Below the pieces are notes generated by a model, which worked only from the letters and a program-made list of their open reading frames with translations, ran no database searches and was not told where the DNA came from. Made by a program: the position numbers and the translations under genes. Source: a bacterium (GTDB taxonomy: Bacteria; Bdellovibrionota_C; UBA2361; SZUA-149). From it: a stretch of DNA of 5,133 nt. Where the stretch lies: contig QIGM01000122.1 of assembly GCA_003230795.1 (NCBI GenBank), positions 1 through 5,133 on the forward strand, read 5' to 3'. Shown piece by piece: positions 1 to 4,866 of this stretch (positions are counted from its first letter, which is position 1; every line of letters starts with the position of its first letter).

Positions 1-214
1 TGCCGATGATTGTTAGTCCGCCGAAGAATCCAGTGATAAAAACAGTCCATATTTCTTTGGCGAAGTGATACTGTCCAAAGAGCGTCAATAAGGATAGTAG
101 AAACACTCCGGCGATTATGAAGTTACCGATAGTCGCAAGTAAAAACGAAATGCTAAAGTGACGTTTTGCTCGCTGCTTTTTTCCAATCTTTGTATTTTGG
201 GCTTTAGACGTCAT
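1..214 (-). CDS. Membrane protein of unknown function, N-terminal part only
   Basis: An open frame runs from an ATG at 214 leftward off the window edge, giving 71 residues with no stop. The first 19 residues are strongly basic (eight Lys/Arg). Residues about 20-47 form a long hydrophobic segment (SISFLLATIGNF onward), followed by a short polar loop (QYHFAKEIW) and a second hydrophobic stretch from about residue 56 to the cut. Positive charge before the first helix predicts a cytoplasmic N terminus and an inner-membrane location. No other ATG, GTG or TTG lies in frame before the upstream stop, so 214 is the only ordinary start. The ribosome binding site is weak (GGGA about seven bases upstream). 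It is divergent from the hydrolase gene. I do not recognise the family and assign no function; that it is a real gene rests on the clean frame and the membrane-protein composition. Confidence 0.6.
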   Translation of the reverse strand, partial: MTSKAQNTKIGKKQRAKRHFSISFLLATIGNFIIAGVFLLSLLTLFGQYHFAKEIWTVFITGFFGGLTIIG

Positions 215-247
215 AGGATGTCCCGTCGGAAGAGCTAACAGCCCGCT

Positions 248-266
248 GCGAAGAGTAACTCTTTGC
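248..266. other. Small inverted repeat in the divergent spacer
   Basis: GCGAAGAG and CTCTTTGC are complementary (one G-T pair) around a three-base TAA loop, giving an 8-bp stem. It sits in the 89-bp spacer (215-303) between the divergent membrane-protein and hydrolase genes, about 40 bases before the hydrolase start. It is followed by an AT-rich stretch (TATAGAATAAATAG, 267-280) that could hold promoter elements, but I cannot fit a good -35/-10 pair in either direction. It could be an operator or a leader hairpin, or simply chance. No run of T follows on either strand, so it is not an intrinsic terminator. Confidence 0.3.
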
Positions 267-303
267 TATAGAATAAATAGACATCCAAATACGTTTTACT
301 TAA

Positions 304-1119
304 TTGGCGAAATACGTGCGCAAAGAAGATATCATTATCGAGGTCACAAACTCTCAGGAGATAGTAGGGACGATCTTACTGTTCCATGGCTTGACGAGCA
401 CGCCTGATGAGATGCTTGATGTTGCGAACTACTTCAATACTAAGGGTTTTCGCATAGTTCTGCCATGCCTTTCTGGGCATGGAACGCGAATTGAAGACTT
501 AAAGGTAGTGCGTGAGCAGGAATGGCTTGATGATGCGGATCGCGCATTTGCTGAAGCGAGTAAGGTTCAAACGCCTGCCTTATTTACGATAGGCCAGTCT
601 TTCGGTGCCCTATTAAGTCTATACGTCACAACGAAATATTCTGAGCGAATTGCAGGCACGGGCCTACTCTCTCCTCCAATTCTGTTTAGCTCGTTTCGGC
701 GAGAGTTGCTACTGCGACTGCTATCACTTCTCCCTGACGAGCTTCTTAACTCGCTTGGAGTCGTACCAAAGAAGCATCGAGAGAATCCTGGATTCATTCG
801 ACCTCGCGAAGCCTATACCTCCCATTCAGTTGCCTCTGCGGTGCGCCTGTTTAAAATTCGACGACTAGTTCTAGCAGCGCTCTCGAAAGTGAGTAATCAA
901 ATCTTTGTTCTTCAAGATCCTGACGATCATCATATCTCTGTCGATGTACCAAATGTTTTGCGTCGAGCTGCTCGATTGAGCACAATAGAACATCGATGGA
1001 TTGTCGGGGGGCGACATGAACTCTCGATTGGGCCTAGACAGGAAGTGGTATTGACTGAGCTAGAACGTTTTCTTCAGCAAACCATTAGTAACGAAAAGGG
1101 GAGCAACGAAAAGGTGTAA
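304..1119 (+). CDS. Alpha/beta hydrolase (esterase / monoacylglycerol-lipase-like)
   Basis: This 271-residue protein has the layout of a serine alpha/beta hydrolase of the carboxylesterase/monoacylglycerol lipase type. The oxyanion-hole motif is LLFHGLTSTP (His28-Gly29). The nucleophile elbow is GQSFG, with Ser99. A cap-like insertion occupies roughly 125-190. The acid is one of the aspartates in VLQDPDDHHIS (Asp205, Asp207 or Asp208), and the catalytic His is His238 in GGRHELS. There is no signal peptide, so it should act in the cytoplasm on a small ester or lipid ester; the substrate cannot be read from the sequence. The start is uncertain: TTG at 304 directly follows an in-frame TAA and lacks a Shine-Dalgarno sequence, GTG at 316 is equally possible, and the first in-frame ATG (412) falls beyond the oxyanion motif. 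Its stop overlaps the next start (TAATG), so the two genes are probably translationally coupled. Confidence 0.9.
   Translation: MAKYVRKEDIIIEVTNSQEIVGTILLFHGLTSTPDEMLDVANYFNTKGFRIVLPCLSGHGTRIEDLKVVREQEWLDDADRAFAEASKVQTPALFTIGQSFGALLSLYVTTKYSERIAGTGLLSPPILFSSFRRELLLRLLSLLPDELLNSLGVVPKKHRENPGFIRPREAYTSHSVASAVRLFKIRRLVLAALSKVSNQIFVLQDPDDHHISVDVPNVLRRAARLSTIEHRWIVGGRHELSIGPRQEVVLTELERFLQQTISNEKGSNEKV
1087..1116 (+). repeat. 15-bp tandem duplication at the 3' end of the hydrolase gene
   Basis: Two adjacent 15-bp units, 1087-1101 and 1102-1116, match at 13 of 15 positions (AGTAACGAAAAGGGG and AGCAACGAAAAGGTG). They encode SNEKG and SNEKV at the very C terminus of the hydrolase. Each unit ends in an AAGG/GGGG-type purine run. 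The second one places AAGG close before the ATG of the next gene, where it can serve as its Shine-Dalgarno sequence. Confidence 0.75.
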
Positions 1120-2183
1120 TGCCAAGAGAGATAGTTCACTGGACGGTGCTCACCAAAGCAGAGTCTAAGCTCCAACAGCAGGGTTCTGCGCCGCTTATAT
1201 CAGAGTGCTTAACACTTGAACGCCCTGCTGCTTTTCTTGGCTCGCTCGCTCATGATGCGCCTTACTACTATAAATTTGGCGGAGACCCTTTTCAGGAAGC
1301 AGCCGAGTACCTGCACGGGTCTCCCGGTAACGACACGTTTTTACCAATTAAGATTGCATGTTCCGAAATCCAGAAAGAGCAGAACCCTGAGCAGCGAATG
1401 CTTTTAATGTCGTTCCTGCTCGGGATGGTGAGTCATGCGGTGACAGATTGGAATTTTCATCCCTTTGTTTTCTATTTTACGGGAAATTACAATCACCCTG
1501 ATCCGCAGGAGAGAGTGGAGGCCCGGAGACGACATCGACTACTAGAAACCTATCTTGATTCCTGGTTTCGTCGTGATCACTCTTTCTGGAATAAGTATCT
1601 ACTACTTTCTTCTGTTCGTGACTTGGGTAGCCGGCTCGATAGCGTTTACCGACTGCTCGACACTGTCATGGTCCCGGAAAGTTTTCAGTATCATGGGGTG
1701 GGCAAAAAGGTTGATGAAGAACTTCTTGAGAAACTTCGGGTGCGAAGTATTGAAGGGCGGTGGTCTTCTAGTATGTCTTACCTTGTCTATCTTCAAGTCG
1801 CTTTCCTTTCTCCTTTACTTGGTCGAGCTGCAAAGGGAATTCGCTACCTCTATCCGGCTGCGGCGCAGAATGAAGTGCTGTTTTCATGCGGACGTTTAGA
1901 AGCACTAGAACGTTTTTCTATGCCTTTTCAGTATCTCAATCCTGTAAGCGGCGAGAGCACGACTGAGAAGATAGAAGTAATCGCAGAACAAGCTTCAGTT
2001 GAGTGCGCAGAGTTGTTTGAGAGATTTGAGCCGATTCTTGCCGGCTCAACTGAGAGTGTCTTTTCGTTACTTAGTGGAATAGAAGGGAAGTCACTGAACT
2101 TCGGCCTTAGTAATGCCGCCGTGTCTAAAGCGAAGCATTATTCGGCCAGTGGTCTGGATTTGCCGGGCTTGTCGATAGACTAA
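1119..2183 (+). CDS. Zinc-dependent phospholipase C-like protein
   Basis: The N-terminal 150 residues of this 354-residue protein carry the metal-ligand pattern of the zinc-dependent phospholipase C family. The residues are His7 (REIVHW), Asp46 (GSLAHDAP), His66, His106 and Asp110 (SHAVTD), His114 (NFHPF), and His139 and Glu143 (RHRLLE). The spacings His106-x3-Asp110 and His139-x3-Glu143 match those of Bacillus cereus PLC (His118/Asp122 and His142/Glu146). Those enzymes use three zinc ions to cut the phosphodiester of phospholipids. There is no signal peptide or Trp at the N terminus, whereas exported PLC binds zinc through the main chain of its processed Trp1, so this is probably a cytosolic relative whose substrate may differ. 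Residues about 200-354 are unrecognised and look largely helical. It starts inside the hydrolase stop codon, with AAGGTG just upstream. The family call is fairly firm; the activity is inferred. Confidence 0.85.
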   Translation: MPREIVHWTVLTKAESKLQQQGSAPLISECLTLERPAAFLGSLAHDAPYYYKFGGDPFQEAAEYLHGSPGNDTFLPIKIACSEIQKEQNPEQRMLLMSFLLGMVSHAVTDWNFHPFVFYFTGNYNHPDPQERVEARRRHRLLETYLDSWFRRDHSFWNKYLLLSSVRDLGSRLDSVYRLLDTVMVPESFQYHGVGKKVDEELLEKLRVRSIEGRWSSSMSYLVYLQVAFLSPLLGRAAKGIRYLYPAAAQNEVLFSCGRLEALERFSMPFQYLNPVSGESTTEKIEVIAEQASVECAELFERFEPILAGSTESVFSLLSGIEGKSLNFGLSNAAVSKAKHYSASGLDLPGLSID

Positions 2184-2201
2184 CGAGAGTGAACAAATTT
2201 C

Positions 2202-2207
2202 AAGGAG
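2202..2207 (+). promoter_or_regulatory. Ribosome binding site that fixes the Kazal protein start
   Basis: AAGGAG lies eight bases before the ATG at 2216. A GTG at 2189 in the same frame would add nine residues but has no such site. It would also push the hydrophobic segment away from the N terminus, so the ATG is preferred. Confidence 0.8.
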
Positions 2208-2215
2208 TCGAGATT

Positions 2216-2569
2216 ATGTACAACGTTCTGAGAATCTTTCTAGTGCTATCTTGTGCCCTCGTTTTTTTCAGGGCCTCAGAAGTGCTCGCCGATGGAGATA
2301 AATGCGAGTCCTTAACTAATGCTACAAAATGTGCGAGTGATGCCGATTGCGAGAAAGACGCTTGCGGTTGGTTCTGTGAATTTCCAGAGGGAGCATGTGG
2401 TGAGTCTGGGGTAAGCGGGCTTTGTCGTCAGAAAACAGAGATGTGCACGATGGAGTATGCCCCGGTCTGTGGTTGTGATGGGAAGAGCTACGGGAATGCC
2501 TGTGCAGCAGCGGGAGCGCCTACATCTATTCGTGCCAAAGGTCGCTGTTCGAAAGAAGCTGGCTCTTAA
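2216..2569 (+). CDS. Secreted cysteine-rich protein with a Kazal-type protease inhibitor domain
   Basis: This 117-residue protein begins with a signal peptide: Arg6, a hydrophobic core IFLVLSCALVFF, and a type I cleavage site after Ala25 (SEVLA, then DGDKC). Its mature part has 12 cysteines, enough for six disulfides, which implies folding outside the cytoplasm. Residues about 70-111 form a Kazal domain. The core CTMEYAPVCGCDGKSYGNAC (77-96) keeps the spacings C-x7-C-x10-C, and Cys111 is the last ligand. By alignment to turkey ovomucoid domain 3 (CTLEYRPLCG) the P1 residue is Met79, which suits chymotrypsin-, elastase- or subtilisin-like proteases rather than trypsin. Cys87 (GCDG) replaces the usual Cys after C-x2, a variant I know from bacterial Kazal proteins. 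Residues 30-61 hold a separate cysteine cluster (KCASDADC) that I cannot name. VLSC at residues 10-13 resembles a lipobox but sits too early in the hydrophobic core to be convincing. The gene follows the PLC-like gene by 32 bp and may share its transcript. Confidence 0.85.
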   Translation: MYNVLRIFLVLSCALVFFRASEVLADGDKCESLTNATKCASDADCEKDACGWFCEFPEGACGESGVSGLCRQKTEMCTMEYAPVCGCDGKSYGNACAAAGAPTSIRAKGRCSKEAGS

Positions 2570-2587
2570 GAAAACTAACTGCGGAAT

Positions 2588-2962
2588 CTAGAGAGAGCGA
2601 AAATAACGCGCTCGAGCCGAAAAGGTTCGCTCTCGCGATAGCACTGCGTCTCTTACTCTGGCGAGTGCTCTTCTGTCTTCACTCGGAAGTGCATTCCAGT
2701 CCCTGAAAGGTTTGCCTTCACACTCGGGGCAAACGCCACTGCCTTTACAGGTTCTGCATGTTGTACGAGGGCCAAGGAACCCAGTTGCCGAACAATCGCT
2801 ACAGTACCCTGCTTTGTCTTTTTGTTTGAAGCCCAGATGGTTCAAGGTCAGATGGCTAAAGGTTTGCAGTGTGGAAGTAGAGTCCGGCACACAAGAATTG
2901 CAGCAAAACGTTATTTCTCTTCCTTCTTTTTCGGCACTTCGATGCAGGCGGAATCGTGACAT
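2588..2962 (-). CDS. Small protein with DnaJ-like zinc-finger repeats and no J domain
   Basis: This 124-residue protein contains three CxxCxGxG-type repeats like those of the DnaJ central domain: CSDCSATG (54-61), CRTCKGSG (69-76) and CPECEG (78-83). A further CCNSC lies at 20-24, so two zinc sites of four cysteines could be built. No J domain (HPD motif), substrate-binding domain or transmembrane segment is present, and the C-terminal 40 residues are highly charged (Arg, Asp, Glu). In DnaJ this module binds zinc and helps hold unfolded protein; similar stand-alone modules exist in small redox or folding proteins. The exact role here is unknown. The start is the ATG at 2962, with only a weak AGGT ribosome binding site, and a perfect dyad lies just upstream. 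The gene converges on the Kazal gene, whose stop is 18 bp away, and lies downstream of groEL on the same strand behind a terminator. The cysteine pattern argues strongly that this strand, not the overlapping plus frame, is coding. Confidence 0.65.
   Translation of the reverse strand: MSRFRLHRSAEKEGREITFCCNSCVPDSTSTLQTFSHLTLNHLGFKQKDKAGYCSDCSATGFLGPRTTCRTCKGSGVCPECEGKPFRDWNALPSEDRRALARVRDAVLSRERTFSARARYFRSL
2593..2634. other. 9-bp inverted repeat at the meeting point of convergent genes
   Basis: GAGAGCGAA (2593-2601) and TTCGCTCTC (2626-2634) are perfect complements separated by 24 bases, and the loop contains the 8-bp palindrome GCTCGAGC (2610-2617). It lies just past the Kazal stop on the plus strand and inside the last codons of the zinc-finger gene on the minus strand. 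No T run follows on either side, so it is not a standard intrinsic terminator. It might still stabilise the 3' end of the Kazal message. No better terminator was found between these convergent genes. Confidence 0.4.
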
Positions 2963-2969
2963 GGCGACC

Positions 2970-2987
2970 TGAACAGTAAGGTGTTCA
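2970..2987. promoter_or_regulatory. Perfect dyad TGAACA-N6-TGTTCA before the zinc-finger gene
   Basis: Two 6-bp arms, TGAACA and TGTTCA, flank the spacer GTAAGG. The dyad ends eight bases before the ATG of the minus-strand zinc-finger gene and abuts its weak AGGT ribosome binding site. It may be a repressor operator or, in the RNA, a 6-bp hairpin with a six-base loop next to the ribosome binding site. The arms contain GAAC/GTTC as LexA boxes of Gram-positives do, but the spacing (eight bases between GAAC and GTTC) is not the LexA spacing. Confidence 0.45.
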
Positions 2988-3006
2988 ACGAAAGCTAAAC
3001 GCTTAA

Positions 3007-3067
3007 ATATTACCTAAAAGCCTAAGGGCTTCATGTTACTTAATCAAGTAGGTAGGACCGATTTATA
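3007..3067 (-). promoter_or_regulatory. Possible promoter region of the zinc-finger gene
   Basis: This is the AT-rich middle of the 202-bp spacer between groEL and the zinc-finger gene. Read on the minus strand it offers two -10-like boxes, TATAAA (3067-3062) and TAATAT (3012-3007). Neither has a convincing -35 at 16-18 bases. A small hairpin, AAGCC-N4-GGCTT, lies at 3018-3031 and is followed on the minus strand by only four T. I offer it as the likely promoter area because the groEL terminator is upstream; the exact elements are not established. Confidence 0.25.
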
Positions 3068-3097
3068 GCCTTCGGGGCGTAGAGGGGGTTGTCGCAT

Positions 3098-3164
3098 AAA
3101 AAAAGCCAGCCTCAGTTTCCCGAGACTGACTTTGAACGAGCAAAAACTCGAAGAATAAGCTGGC
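3098..3164 (-). terminator. Branched intrinsic terminator of the groES-groEL operon
   Basis: Read on the minus strand directly after the groEL stop, GCCAGC (3164-3159) pairs with GCTGGC (3110-3105), and seven T follow at once (3104-3098). The enclosed sequence makes two smaller hairpins: CGAG/CTCG (3150-3147 with 3140-3137) and a TCAGT/ACTGA stem (3129-3125 with 3116-3112). The outer stem thus closes a branched structure set against the U tract. This should end groESL transcription before the zinc-finger gene. Confidence 0.75.
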
Positions 3165-4832
3165 CTACATCATGCCGCCCATTCCTCCCATTCCGCCCAT
3201 ACCACCCATGCCGCCCATACCGCCGGCTGATCCATGAGAGTGACCGTCTCCATCAGAGTCAGGCTTGTCAGCGATAATAGCTTCAGTAGTGAGCATAAGT
3301 CCGGCAACTGAACCCGCATTTTGTAGCGCGCTACGCGCTACTTTAGTTGGGTCAATTACTCCAGCCTTAACGAGGTCTTCGATAGTTTCGCTTAGAGCGT
3401 TGAATCCTATAGATCCTTTCTCATTACGAACTTTCTCAAGAACAACGCTTGCTTCATGGCCTGCGTTAGAGACGATAGTGCGAAGTGGCGCTTCAAGAGC
3501 CTTCCTCACAATTTTCACTCCAATTGCTTCTTCGTCGTTAAGCTTGAGGCTATCAAGAGCGCTTAGGCAACGAATGTAAGCAACACCGCCTCCAGGGACA
3601 ACGCCCTCTTCAACAGCAGCGCGAGTAGCGTGAAGTGCATCTTCGACTCGTGCTTTCTTCTCTTTCATCTCAATTTCAGTAGCAGCACCGACATTAATCA
3701 CGGCAACACCACCAACTAGCTTTGCAAGACGCTCTTGGAGCTTCTCGCGATCGTAGTCGCTGCTTGAGTCCTCGATTTGTGAGCGAATCTGCTTTATGCG
3801 AGCATCGATGTCAGCTTTGTTTCCAGCACCGTCGATGATGGTCGTGTTATCTTTGTCGATAACGAGACGCTTTGCTTGTCCGAGGCTTCCGATTTGAAGA
3901 GTATCGAGCTTAATGCCGATGTCTTCGCTTACGAACTCACCGCCAGTTAGCTTTGCGATATCAACCATCATTTCTTTACGTCGATCACCAAAGCCAGGAG
4001 CTTTGATTGCAGCAACGGAAAGAGTTCCACGAATTTTGTTTACTACAAGAGTAGCAAGCGCTTCGCCGTCAACATCCTCAGCAAGAATAACAAGTGGCTT
4101 GCTTTCGCGAGCTACTTGCTCAAGCACTGGGAGAAGATCCTTCATGTTGCTGATCTTCTTCTCGTGAATGAGGATGTAAGCGTCTTCCAAGACTACTTCC
4201 ATTCTGTCTGGGTCAGTGACGAAGTATGGAGAGAGGTATCCACGGTCGAACTGCATACCTTCAACAACTTCAAGAGTTGTCTCAAGACCTTTTGCTTCTT
4301 CAACAGTGATAACACCTTCTTTACCAACTTTTTCCATGGCTTCTGCGATGATGTTTCCGATGAAAGCATCATTGTTTGCAGAGATAGAACCGACCTGAGC
4401 GATTTCTTCACGGGTCTTGGTTTCTTTTGATAGCTTGTGTAGCTCTTCAACGATGCAAACAACTGCTTTCTCGATACCACGCTTGATGCTCATTGGGTCA
4501 TGCCCAGCAGCAACCATTTTTGAACCTTCGCGGAAAATTGCGCGGGCCAAAACTGTAGCAGTAGTAGTTCCGTCACCAGCAACATCAGAAGTCTTAGAAG
4601 CAACTTCACGGACCATTGAGGCGCCCATGTTTTCGAACTTCTGCTCAACTTCGATTTCTTTTGCAACAGTAACACCGTCTTTGGTGACCGTTGGTCCGCC
4701 AAAAGACTTTTCAATCACAACATTACGACCACGTGGGCCCATGGTGACTGCAACAGCGTCAGCAAGCTTGTTGACGCCCTTAAGCATCTCGTCGCGTGCT
4801 TCAAAGCCGTATTCTACGATTTTTACTCCCAT
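3165..4832 (-). CDS. groEL: Chaperonin GroEL (Hsp60), 60 kDa subunit
   Basis: This complete 555-residue GroEL forms the double-ring cytosolic chamber that folds proteins with ATP and the GroES lid. Numbering matches E. coli from residue 1 through the ATP site: [10 protein letters not shown] (30-39), Asp52, and GDGTTT with Asp87. The catalytic Asp398 is in VEDALHATR, and the PGGG motif follows at 413-416. The apical domain spans roughly 191-375, with [13 protein letters not shown] and [14 protein letters not shown]. The C terminus is an acidic and histidine-bearing linker ([12 protein letters not shown], 525-536) followed by six GGM repeats and a final Met, the usual flexible tail that projects into the cavity. 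The ATG at 4832 has a strong GGAGG seven bases upstream. The gene lies 34 bp after groES in the same operon and ends in a branched intrinsic terminator. Heat-shock control elements, if any, lie beyond the right edge of the window. Confidence 0.99.
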   Translation of the reverse strand: MGVKIVEYGFEARDEMLKGVNKLADAVAVTMGPRGRNVVIEKSFGGPTVTKDGVTVAKEIEVEQKFENMGASMVREVASKTSDVAGDGTTTATVLARAIFREGSKMVAAGHDPMSIKRGIEKAVVCIVEELHKLSKETKTREEIAQVGSISANNDAFIGNIIAEAMEKVGKEGVITVEEAKGLETTLEVVEGMQFDRGYLSPYFVTDPDRMEVVLEDAYILIHEKKISNMKDLLPVLEQVARESKPLVILAEDVDGEALATLVVNKIRGTLSVAAIKAPGFGDRRKEMMVDIAKLTGGEFVSEDIGIKLDTLQIGSLGQAKRLVIDKDNTTIIDGAGNKADIDARIKQIRSQIEDSSSDYDREKLQERLAKLVGGVAVINVGAATEIEMKEKKARVEDALHATRAAVEEGVVPGGGVAYIRCLSALDSLKLNDEEAIGVKIVRKALEAPLRTIVSNAGHEASVVLEKVRNEKGSIGFNALSETIEDLVKAGVIDPTKVARSALQNAGSVAGLMLTTEAIIADKPDSDGDGHSHGSAGGMGGMGGMGGMGGMGGMM

Positions 4833-4839
4833 GGTGGAG

Positions 4840-4844
4840 CCTCC
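4840..4844 (-). promoter_or_regulatory. Ribosome binding site of groEL within a near-palindrome
   Basis: Read on the minus strand, GGAGG sits seven bases before the groEL ATG. The site and the start codon together form a near-palindrome, ATGGAGG-CT-CCACCAT (one mismatched pair), over 4831-4846. The central loop of two bases is too tight for the full stem in RNA, so strong sequestration is unlikely. Confidence 0.8.
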
Positions 4845-4866
4845 ATATATATTTGAGAACTAAATT

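Noticed and set aside
2189..2215. GTG start at 2189 for the Kazal protein
   Set aside because: No ribosome binding site precedes it, whereas the ATG at 2216 has AAGGAG at good spacing and gives a normal signal peptide.
2243..2254. Lipobox VLSC making the Kazal protein a lipoprotein
   Set aside because: The Cys lies at residue 13, in the middle of the hydrophobic core, and a good type I cleavage site follows at residue 25.
2712..2972. An 86-codon plus-strand open frame opposite the zinc-finger gene
   Set aside because: It mirrors the minus-strand frame, has no recognisable motif, and the opposite strand shows the regular CxxC pattern.
2970..2987. LexA (SOS) box
   Set aside because: The GAAC and GTTC half-sites are eight bases apart, not the four of the Gram-positive box, and the E. 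coli CTGT-N8-ACAG pattern is absent.
3165..3230. GC-rich repeated motif as a DNA repeat element
   Set aside because: It is the GGM-repeat coding sequence of the GroEL tail.
4831..4846. Hairpin sequestering the groEL ribosome binding site (thermosensor)
   Set aside because: The near-palindrome has only a two-base centre, so the full stem cannot form in RNA; the reduced stem is too weak to be persuasive.
4116..4863. Several plus-strand and minus-strand open frames over groEL
   Set aside because: They are out-of-frame shadows of the highly conserved groEL, with low-complexity, biased translations.
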